Position numbers and translations under genes: made by a program
Assembly (NCBI GenBank): GCA_934538895.1
Contig: CAKTCH010000024.1
Coordinates: 1 to 11,995 of the forward strand
Source of the DNA: an uncultured Alphaproteobacteria bacterium
Lineage (GTDB): Bacteria; Pseudomonadota; Alphaproteobacteria; Micavibrionales; Micavibrionaceae
DNA length: 11,995 bases
Reading direction: 5' to 3'
Shown here: positions 1 through 5,498 of the stretch, one piece after another
Layout of the letters: every line of letters begins with the position of its first letter
How positions within the stretch are numbered: position 1 is the first letter of the stretch
Notes under the pieces: model-generated
What the model was told of the DNA's origin: nothing
What the model saw: only the letters and a program-made list of their open reading frames with translations
Database searches by the model: none

Positions 1-299
1 TTATACTCTGATCCTAGTTCTTCTTCTAATCGTGCAATAAGCTTTTTTGCACGTATGTCCCAGTCAGGAAACTCTTCAATAGAATCAATAGTGTCGCCGA
101 ATTTTTGACCAAATTCTTCGCGAAATAATTCTAAATCATCAATAAGTTCCTTTGATATAGGCAACTCTGTGGGATCAATCGGGGATTCAAATTTTTCAAG
201 CGCCTTTTCGTTTGCTGGAAACAAAGGGCCTTCCCCATAGTCTACAAAGAAATTCAAATGATAAGTAGACGTCAAAATATCTCTCCCTTCAGAAATCAT
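1..299 (-). CDS. Hypothetical protein, AT-rich, 3' end outside the window
   Basis: An open minus-strand frame of 99 codons runs from an ATG at 299 off the left edge with no stop. I do not recognise the family. The product is acidic and looks soluble: it begins MISEGRDILTSTYHLNFFVD, has a Pro/Gly-rich turn segment (YGEGPLFPAN), then a Glu/Lys-rich helical half ending in an acidic stretch (RLEEELGSEY). There is no signal peptide or membrane segment. Base composition is unlike the rest of the window (22 G/C in the first 60 bases), which suggests recent acquisition. The frame stays open and protein-like upstream of the ATG, as far as a stop at 348-350, and would read NNWWNHPNYIRLN just before Met1. 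The ATG may therefore be internal to a longer or truncated gene. Small acidic AT-rich proteins of this kind are often immunity proteins of toxin systems, but nothing here proves that. Confidence 0.55.
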   Translation of the reverse strand, partial: MISEGRDILTSTYHLNFFVDYGEGPLFPANEKALEKFESPIDPTELPISKELIDDLELFREEFGQKFGDTIDSIEEFPDWDIRAKKLIARLEEELGSEY

Positions 300-333
300 G
301 TTTAAACGAATATAATTTGGATGATTCCACCAA

Positions 334-495
334 TTATTTAATGCGGTTTAGTGGTTGCGGCTTTGGCGGCCCTTTGGTATGCGCGGGCTTTACGCCTTTG
401 GGCGATGTATTCGAACCTATTGAAACATAAGGGAAATTTACCCCTGCCAGCGTGACGGCGGCGTGATGTGAAAAAATCACGGTAAAGTCGCTCAT
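334..495 (-). CDS. Small ORF of 53 codons, doubtful
   Basis: An ATG-to-TAA frame encodes 53 residues, starting MSDFTVIFSHHAAVTLAGVN and ending in a Pro/Lys-rich tail (KGPPKPQPLNRIK). A purine stretch (AAAAAAGGG) lies only two bases before the ATG, too close for a normal ribosome binding site. No family is recognised. The TAA lies 35 bases before the ATG of the next minus-strand frame. Shifting by one base at the last codons joins this peptide directly to the open frame that continues leftward, so the two may be halves of one frameshifted gene. A second minus-strand frame over the same bases is also open and ends at 338, so coding is uncertain. Base composition is closer to the chromosome than to the AT-rich neighbour. 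Confidence 0.25.
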   Translation of the reverse strand: MSDFTVIFSHHAAVTLAGVNFPYVSIGSNTSPKGVKPAHTKGPPKPQPLNRIK

Positions 496-506
496 AACCC
501 TTTTTT

Positions 507-535
507 CTGACACAATTCAGGTGCTAAACTAATCA
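507..535 (+). promoter_or_regulatory. Candidate sigma-70-type promoter for rpoH
   Basis: A -35-like CTGACA (507-512) is separated by 17 bases from a -10-like TAATCA (530-535). Transcription would start near 542, giving rpoH a leader of about 75 bases to the ATG at 616, or about 35 bases to the alternative GTG at 577. The spacing is ideal but the hexamers are imperfect, so this is a proposal from sequence only. Confidence 0.35.
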
Positions 536-615
536 GTGTAGTCACGGAGACTGTCGCTTATTGCAAGGGCGGTCTTGTGTTGGAACCACTTACAGCCTAC
601 GGGGGTTATTTAGTT

Positions 616-1503
616 ATGGCACACATAGATGACGTACAGACTCAAAAATCCAATCTGGAATATATCCGCAACTCGATGAACGAGCCTTTGCTCGAAAAAG
701 AGCACGAGCTTGAACTAGCGCGCCGCTGGCGTGAAAAGGGTGATGAAAAAGCCCTGCACGAACTGGTGCAGTCCTATACACGCCTTGTCGTGGCGATGGC
801 CTCGAAATTCCGCAATTACGGCCTGCCGATCGGCGACCTGATACAGGAAGGCAATATCGGCCTGATGCAGGCGGCCAACCGCTTCGAGCCGGAGCGCGAG
901 TTGCGCTTCTCGACTTATGCCTCATGGTGGATCAGGTCGTCCATTCAGGATTACGTCCTGCGCAACTGGTCGATCGTGCGCACCGGCACTACCGCCGCCC
1001 AGAAATCTCTGTTTTTCAACCTGCGCCGCCTGCGTGCCAAAATCGAGGGTAAGAACGGCCAGGAAGGCCTGGGCGCCGAAGGCCGCGCGCAGATCGCCCG
1101 CGATCTGGACGTAAAAATCACGGATGTAGAGGATATGGAAGCGCGCCTTGCCGCCAACGATCAGTCGCTGAACGCCGTGATCGGCGAAGACGGCGATGCG
1201 GACTGGCAAAGCTTCCTCGCCGATAGCCGCCCGAACCCGGAAGAGGTCGTCATGGGCATGAAAGACGCCCAGACGCGTTCCGCCTGGCTGCAAACCGCGC
1301 TGGGCGAACTCTCGGACCGGGAACAAACGATCATCCGCGAACGTCATCTTGTGTATGAACCGGTAACTTTAGAGGAACTGGGAAAACAGTTGGGCGTTAG
1401 CAAGGAACGGGTCCGCCAGCTTGAGCAGCGGGCCATGGACAAGCTGAAAGTTTCCATGAGCCGTCATGTGGGCGATGCACGCGATATGCTGATGGAATTC
1501 TAG
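616..1503 (+). CDS. rpoH: RNA polymerase sigma-32 factor, RpoHII-like
   Basis: An alternative sigma factor that directs RNA polymerase to heat-shock or oxidative-stress promoters. The 295-residue product has region 2 with DLIQEGNIGLM (74-84) and FSTYASWWIRSSIQDYVLRN (98-117), the diagnostic RpoH box QKSLFFNLRR (129-138), and a region 4 helix-turn-helix around TLEELGKQLGVSKERVRQLE (251-270). The region 2.4 and RpoH-box wording, and the tail after region 4, resemble the RpoHII subgroup, which in Rhodobacter serves the singlet-oxygen and oxidative-stress response. That subgroup assignment is from memory of the family. The ATG at 616 is chosen because it gives a family-like N-terminus. An in-frame GTG at 577 has a better ribosome binding site (AAGGG, 7-base gap) and would add 13 residues. 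The gene stands alone, between an AT-rich minus-strand region and a hairpin-rich 3' region. Possible translational control through the leader is not established. Confidence 0.93.
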   Translation: MAHIDDVQTQKSNLEYIRNSMNEPLLEKEHELELARRWREKGDEKALHELVQSYTRLVVAMASKFRNYGLPIGDLIQEGNIGLMQAANRFEPERELRFSTYASWWIRSSIQDYVLRNWSIVRTGTTAAQKSLFFNLRRLRAKIEGKNGQEGLGAEGRAQIARDLDVKITDVEDMEARLAANDQSLNAVIGEDGDADWQSFLADSRPNPEEVVMGMKDAQTRSAWLQTALGELSDREQTIIRERHLVYEPVTLEELGKQLGVSKERVRQLEQRAMDKLKVSMSRHVGDARDMLMEF

Positions 1504-1510
1504 AAGCGAT

Positions 1511-1676
1511 CTTGCCATGCCGATGTGCCAACGCGGCGTGGCAGGAATGACTAACGAGAGATGAACCTGTTTCCCCATCTCTCTTAGCCGGTGCGGCCGG
1601 GCCTACTCTGTCTCCCCCAACCCCAACCCGGTCGCACCACTCTTTTTCTGTGTTTACTTATGCCCTAGTAAGTAAA
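1511..1676 (+). ncRNA. Candidate structured RNA in the rpoH 3' region (series of hairpins)
   Basis: Four hairpins lie end to end between rpoH and its terminator. H1 pairs 1511-1522 with 1534-1545 (12 bp with G-U pairs, 11-base loop). H2 pairs 1551-1554 and 1556-1563 with 1576-1587 (12 bp, one bulged C, C-rich loop). H3 pairs 1590-1601 with 1627-1638 (12 bp, one G-U, 25-base C-rich loop) and is followed by TTTTT at 1642-1646. H4 pairs 1653-1660 with 1669-1676 (8 bp, AT-rich). A fifth hairpin just downstream is a classic terminator. The density of stems suggests a 3'-UTR-derived small RNA or a stable mRNA 3' end. It could also be a string of inverted-repeat elements. No known RNA family was recognised, and strand and transcript ends are inferred. 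Confidence 0.3.
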
Positions 1677-1681
1677 AACTG

Positions 1682-1709
1682 CCCCCGACTGGTACAGCCG
1701 GGGGTTTTT
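1682..1709 (+). terminator. Rho-independent terminator, probably bidirectional
   Basis: The stem CCCCCG (1682-1687) pairs with CGGGGG (1699-1704), with an inner CTG/CAG extension, followed by TTTTT at 1705-1709. It would end rpoH transcription. On the minus strand the same stem is followed, a few bases later, by a run of five T, so it may also end the metalloprotease transcript that stops at 1770. Confidence 0.8.
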
Positions 1710-1769
1710 GTTGTTCTGTTTCAAAAATCCGATGTTTTAAAAGTTGTCATTGCGATCGGCTATACTTCC

Positions 1770-2087
1770 TTATTCCACGACGATTTTATAAAGCTGGCCG
1801 GGCTGGATGTCCTGGCCGTTCTCCAGACCGTTCAGCACGCGGAAATACTGTGCGCGGTCGCCGGTGTCCACGGCCATGCGCGCCGCCAGGGATGCTGCGG
1901 TATCATCCGCCCCCGCCGTCACGATCTTGAGTTTACGCGGGCGGATGGATTGTTTTTCCTGCGCGGTCATGGGGCGCAAGCTATAGGTGGCGCGCTTCAG
2001 TTCATCCACCAGCGCCGTTCCGGCATTGCCGCCGACCTGAAAGGCCGATTGGGCAAAGCCCAGCCGCCCGCCCGAGGCCATCCGGCG
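1770..2087 (-). pseudogene. Displaced C-terminal part of the M48 metalloprotease
   Basis: In the frame one base off from the upstream protease, 105 codons encode the expected C-terminal extension of alphaproteobacterial M48 lipoproteins. This includes RATYSLRPMTAQEKQSIRP, an SLAARM segment and FRVLNGL, followed by QPGQLYKIVVE and TAA at 1770. Removing one G from the GGG formed by plus-strand CCC at 2088-2090 would join the frames as Q-W-R-R-M-A-S and give a protein of about 498 residues. An ATG at 2102 exists in this frame but has no evident ribosome binding site. It is either a real frameshift mutation or a sequencing or assembly error. Confidence 0.75.
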
Positions 2088-3267
2088 CCCATTGCACGGC
2101 AACGAGGCGGATCGTCACCGCCTGCCCCTGCACCGTGCCGGGGATGCTCGCGGTCGCCGCAGGCTTGCCGTTAATGTCGATACGTTCGGCACCCGTTACA
2201 GGCTTGCCCTGCATCCATGTACTGGTCAGATATGTCAGCGGATCGGCCCCCTGCGGACCCTGCGCGGAATCGAGAATAATGACCGCGCCGTTTTGCTTCG
2301 ATGCCGCGATCACCTGTGTCGGCTGGTTGCTTAAAGTGAAACCTGCCGGGGCCGTGAAGGTGAAACCCATCTGTGGGTGCCAGAACGTCTGGCCGCGCAC
2401 GAAGCCCTGCCGCTCGCTGTCGCCGTAGACCATGCCGTCTATCATGCGCAGATATTCATTGCGGTTGACGGTTTTCTGGTTGGCGGCATATTGCGCGGCG
2501 ATCGCCGTGGCCTGATTGACGCGGTCGGCTGTTTTCGGGTGCGTGGCGAAATAATCGACGCCGCCGCCGGATTGCCCCCTGGCCTGATCGCCCAGCTGGC
2601 TGTCGCGGTCCAGCGCGTTCAGGAAGCTGGCCATGGCGAACGTATCATAGCCCGCCTTATGCAGGTAACGGATGCCCAGATCGTCGGCCTGGCTTTCCTG
2701 CCCGCGCGAATAGGACGACATGTATAGCTGCGATCCCACGCCCAACGCCTGCGACGCCGCGTTACTGTCCAGAGCGATCGACAGCGCCGCCGCCCCCAGT
2801 GTGGTCAGGACGCCCTGCGAATAGCGTTCAGCCGAATGGCGACCCGTAATGTGGGCGATTTCGTGCGCGACGACGCCCGCGAATTCCGCCTCGCTATTCG
2901 CCAGCGCCATCAGGCCGCGCGTGACGTATACATACCCGCCCGGCAGCGCGAACGCGTTGACCATGGGCGAATCCAGCAGTGTGAATTTATATTGCACGTC
3001 CGAACGCTCGGTATCCTGCGCCACGCGCTGGCCGACCTGATTGACGTAAGCCTGTAGATTCTGGCTGTTTTCGGGAATGCCGTAGGTTTGCAGCACTTTG
3101 GCGTTTTCCTGCGCGCCCACCTGATTTTCCTGCGCGGGCGACATCAATGCGGTAAACTGGCGTTCGCCCGTGGCCGGATTGGTGGAACAGGCCGCCAGCG
3201 CGCATAATGCCGCGCCCGTCATCAGCATCTTGCCAAAACCGCGTAAAACAGGCCAATCTGTCATCAT
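2002..3267 (-). CDS. M48-family metalloprotease lipoprotein, C-terminus frameshifted
   Basis: A zinc endopeptidase of the periplasmic M48 class (BepA/YcaL-like), probably acting in envelope protein quality control. From the ATG at 3267 there is a lipoprotein signal with lipobox LAAC (Cys27). The zinc-binding HEIAH is at 135-139 and the third-ligand Glu191 lies in ESQAD. The ATHPKTADR segment typical of the family follows. A GGAG lies 10 bases before this ATG, and a TAGAAT-like -10 lies at 3305-3310 on the same strand. A longer start at 3363 is possible but would bury the signal peptide. After residue 393 (VQW) the frame becomes unlike the family and stops at 2002. The normal C-terminal extension continues in another frame, described separately. 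The catalytic domain is intact, so an active shortened protease is possible. Confidence 0.85.
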   Translation of the reverse strand: MMTDWPVLRGFGKMLMTGAALCALAACSTNPATGERQFTALMSPAQENQVGAQENAKVLQTYGIPENSQNLQAYVNQVGQRVAQDTERSDVQYKFTLLDSPMVNAFALPGGYVYVTRGLMALANSEAEFAGVVAHEIAHITGRHSAERYSQGVLTTLGAAALSIALDSNAASQALGVGSQLYMSSYSRGQESQADDLGIRYLHKAGYDTFAMASFLNALDRDSQLGDQARGQSGGGVDYFATHPKTADRVNQATAIAAQYAANQKTVNRNEYLRMIDGMVYGDSERQGFVRGQTFWHPQMGFTFTAPAGFTLSNQPTQVIAASKQNGAVIILDSAQGPQGADPLTYLTSTWMQGKPVTGAERIDINGKPAATASIPGTVQGQAVTIRLVAVQWAPDGLGRAAGLCPIGLSGRRQCRNGAGG

Positions 3268-3271
3268 GATG
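3262..3271. other. Overlapping divergent start codons in a palindrome
   Basis: The ten bases CATCATGATG are a perfect palindrome carrying the tandem ATG starts of the leftward metalloprotease (3267, 3264) and of the rightward SNase-like gene (3266, 3269). If both starts are right, the two 5' untranslated regions are antisense to the other gene's first codons. Confidence 0.5.
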
Positions 3272-4213
3272 AAAATACTCCGCATATTCATGTTCATGTC
3301 AGGGATTCTATGTTGCGGTTTTAGCATTCCCGTGCGGGCGCAGGAAAGCCCTTTCGGCATCAAACATATGACTTTTCAAGGCGCGGACATGGCACCGGAA
3401 GCCAAAGAGGGGAAAGAAGATAAGCCCGCGGACATTCTCATGCCCGCGCCCGCAAGCGATTTCTCCGCCTTGCGCAGTCAGGGGCTGGTGCTGGTGCAGA
3501 AGATCGTCGACCCCCTGCGCGTGCAGTTGCAGGACGGGCGCATCGTGCAGCTTGCAGGTATCGACATCCCTGACAACGATGCCGCGAATCCCGGTCCGCT
3601 TGCCAGCGCCGCCTTTGACCAGTTGAAGACATTGCTGGAAAACAAACAAGCGGCACTGTACCAGACGAAGAATGAAACCGAAGGCCGCCGCAACCGCATG
3701 GGCCATTATATGGGCCATCTCGAAACGCATCAGGACAAATTCTGGGTGCAGGGTTTCCTGCTGAAGAACGGTCTGGCCCGCATCCAGCCGGGTCAGGATC
3801 ATATCGAAATGGCGGCGCCGATGCTGGCGCTAGAGAATGAAGCGATCGCCCATAAACGCGGCTTGTGGGCATCGGACAAGTTCGGTGTGCTTTCCCCCGC
3901 TACCGCCGAAAGTGCGATGAACGGCTGGGCGATCGTCGAGGGCAGGATTGCCAAAACCGGTATGTCGAATAATACGATCTTCCTGAATTTCGGCGAAGAC
4001 TGGCGCAAGGATTTCACCATCGGCGTCGAAGGCCCCGTACGCCGCCAGATGGCGCAGAAGAATATAGATACGCTGAGCCTTGCCGGGAAGAACGTCAGGG
4101 TACGCGGCTGGGTTGAAAGCTATAACGGGCCTTATATCAGTCTTTCCAACGCCGTCTGGCTGGAGATCTTGCCAGACGATGCGCCAACGGCTAAGCTGCC
4201 TGAAGATAATTAA
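3269..4213 (+). CDS. Exported SNase-like (thermonuclease-fold) protein, probably non-catalytic
   Basis: A 314-residue product with a hydrophobic signal peptide ending near PVRA-QES (cleavage about residue 24), hence exported. Residues about 67-205 match the staphylococcal-nuclease fold: VDPLRVQLQDG, then QLAGIDIPD, NRMGHYMGHL, and WVQGFLLKNGLARIQPG. Family catalytic residues appear replaced: the Arg of the RLxGID motif is Gln94, the Glu after IDxP is Asp102, and the Arg of the RYGR motif is His146. A second beta-rich domain (about 218-302, from NGWAIVEGRIAKTG to ISLSNAVWLE) resembles an OB-fold module. It probably binds rather than cuts nucleic acid, or has another envelope role. It diverges from the M48 protease with overlapping start codons. 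ATG 3266 and an internal ATG near 3290 are alternative starts. No strong ribosome binding site is visible. Confidence 0.8.
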   Translation: MKILRIFMFMSGILCCGFSIPVRAQESPFGIKHMTFQGADMAPEAKEGKEDKPADILMPAPASDFSALRSQGLVLVQKIVDPLRVQLQDGRIVQLAGIDIPDNDAANPGPLASAAFDQLKTLLENKQAALYQTKNETEGRRNRMGHYMGHLETHQDKFWVQGFLLKNGLARIQPGQDHIEMAAPMLALENEAIAHKRGLWASDKFGVLSPATAESAMNGWAIVEGRIAKTGMSNNTIFLNFGEDWRKDFTIGVEGPVRRQMAQKNIDTLSLAGKNVRVRGWVESYNGPYISLSNAVWLEILPDDAPTAKLPEDN

Positions 4214-4234
4214 TAAATTAAGGGGCCTCTTTGC

Positions 4235-5206
4235 ATGACGGTATTAACCCGCCGCAATACGCCTTATGATCTGTTCCCGCCGCTGTCGCCCTATTCCAGC
4301 GGTTTCCTGCGCGTCGATTCCTCGCATGAAATCTACTGGGAGCAAAGCGGCAACCCCGACGGCGTTCCGATCCTGCATATTCATGGCGGGCCCGGCGAAG
4401 GTGCCACGGCAGGGCATCGCCGTTTTTTCGATCCCGGTCATTACCGCATCATTATCTTCGACCAGCGCGGGGCCGGGCGTTCGCATCCGCTGGGTTCTCT
4501 TGAGAACAACACGCTCGCGCACCTGCTCGGCGACATGGAAAAGCTGCGTGATCATCTGCGCGTCGACCGCTGGCACCTATTCGGCGGCTCATGGGGCAGC
4601 ACGCTGGCGCTGGCCTATGCGCAGAAACATCCGGAACAATGCATCAGCCTGATCCTGCGGGGCATCTTTCTTTTGCAACAGGAAGAAGTCGACTGGTTCA
4701 TGAACGGGATGAAGAACATCTTCCCCGAGGCATGGGAGCAATTCGCCGCCCCCTTCCCCAAAAGCGAGCGCCATAACCTGCTGCGGCACTATCAAGATGT
4801 GCTCTCCGGCGGCGACCGCGTGAAATCGGTCGAGGCCGCCGTGCGCTGGCGCCTGTATGAAGGGGCCTGCGCTTCGCTGATCCCGAATTACGAGACGATC
4901 ACATCGGACGAGCAGAAAGATTTCGCCTGGGCGATGGCGCGGATCGAGGCGCATTATTTCCTCAATCACGTCATCCCGCATGAGCAAAGCCTGCTGAAGG
5001 CCATCGACCGCATCCGCCGCATTCCCGCGACGATCATCCAGAGCCGTTACGACATGCTCTGCCCCATTTATACGGCCAACCGCCTGCATCAGGAATGGCC
5101 CGAGGCCGACTACGTAATCGTCCCCGACGGCGGCCATTCCGCCCTCGACTCCCCCGTGCGGTCGCGTTTGATCGCAGCGACGGAAAATGCGAAAACTATC
5201 CGGTAA
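4235..5206 (+). CDS. pip: Prolyl aminopeptidase (proline iminopeptidase)
   Basis: A cytoplasmic alpha/beta-hydrolase of family S33 that releases N-terminal proline from peptides (EC 3.4.11.5). The 323-residue length is normal. It shows the oxyanion-hole motif HGGPGEG (50-56), DQRGAGRS (76-83), the nucleophile elbow GGSWGS (117-122, Ser119), the acid Asp273 in SRYDMLCP and His301 in DGGHSA. The start has a strong AAGGGG nine bases upstream. It begins 21 bases after the stop of the SNase-like gene on the same strand, so the two are likely cotranscribed. No hairpin terminator is seen directly after it. Instead a degraded repeat insertion separates it from pgk. Confidence 0.93.
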   Translation: MTVLTRRNTPYDLFPPLSPYSSGFLRVDSSHEIYWEQSGNPDGVPILHIHGGPGEGATAGHRRFFDPGHYRIIIFDQRGAGRSHPLGSLENNTLAHLLGDMEKLRDHLRVDRWHLFGGSWGSTLALAYAQKHPEQCISLILRGIFLLQQEEVDWFMNGMKNIFPEAWEQFAAPFPKSERHNLLRHYQDVLSGGDRVKSVEAAVRWRLYEGACASLIPNYETITSDEQKDFAWAMARIEAHYFLNHVIPHEQSLLKAIDRIRRIPATIIQSRYDMLCPIYTANRLHQEWPEADYVIVPDGGHSALDSPVRSRLIAATENAKTIR

Positions 5207-5220
5207 AGCCTCAGGGAGAC

Positions 5221-5247
5221 GTCATCCCCGCGCAGGCGTGGACCCGG
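5221..5247 (+). repeat. Left arm of an inverted repeat around the GIY-YIG remnant
   Basis: This 27-base segment (GTCATCCCCGCGCAGGCG core) matches the reverse complement of 5444-5470 at 21 of 27 positions. Palindromic intergenic repeats of this type are familiar from alphaproteobacterial genomes. Confidence 0.7.
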
Positions 5248-5259
5248 AAAAATGAAACC

Positions 5260-5435
5260 ACATCTGGATTCACAGAAAAATATGATATAAAAATCCTCGT
5301 CTATTACGAAGTTTTTGACGACCCTGAAAAGGCGATCGTAAGAGAAAAACGCCTGAAAAATGGAACAGGCCGTGGAAGATGAGATTGATTGAAGAGATGA
5401 ATCCTGAATGGAAAGATCTCTATGAAACGCTTTAG
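5260..5435 (+). pseudogene. GIY-YIG endonuclease remnant (5' deleted and frameshifted)
   Basis: Translation from 5260 gives TSGFTEKYDIKILVYYEVFD followed by EKAIVREKRLKN, the middle of small UvrC/URI-type GIY-YIG nucleases. After one base shift in the A-run at 5356-5360 the family's C-terminus follows (WNRPWKMRLIEEMNPEWKDL, then YETL and TAG at 5433). Intact members are about 90-100 residues; the first half, with the GIY-YIG catalytic motif, is missing. Five A's stand where six would keep the frame (L-K-K-W-N). Inverted repeat arms lie on both sides, 13 and 9 bases away. It cannot make an active nuclease. Confidence 0.8.
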
Positions 5436-5443
5436 TTCTAATA

Positions 5444-5470
5444 CCGGATGCCCGCCTGCGTGGGCGTGAC
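5444..5470 (-). repeat. Right arm of the inverted repeat
   Basis: The reverse complement (GTCACGCCCACGCAGGCGGG core) aligns with 5221-5247 at 21 of 27 positions. It ends 28 bases before the pgk start codon, so the module abuts the pgk ribosome binding site. Confidence 0.7.
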
Positions 5471-5498
5471 ATTGAGATGAATGATAGAGGAGCAAACC

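Noticed and set aside
582..607. EcfG-like promoter pattern GGAAC ... GTT before rpoH ATG 616
   Set aside because: The spacer is 18 bases to GTT, longer than the usual 16-17, and a start here would leave almost no leader before 616; likely chance.
1511..1676. 6S RNA, 4.5S RNA or tmRNA downstream of rpoH
   Set aside because: The fold is a row of separate hairpins rather than the single rod of 6S, and no tRNA-like ends or SRP-type tetraloop motif are visible.
1650..2174. Open plus-strand frame of 174 codons
   Set aside because: It lies opposite the metalloprotease 3' region, starts inside the hairpin/terminator zone, and its translation is low-complexity shadow sequence.
4589..5137. Open minus-strand frame of 182 codons
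   Set aside because: It is antisense to the prolyl aminopeptidase, whose catalytic motifs are intact.
5221..5470. CRISPR-like or transposon reading of the paired repeats
   Set aside because: There are only two copies, in inverted orientation, and no transposase or spacer periodicity; the GIY-YIG/palindrome module explains it better.
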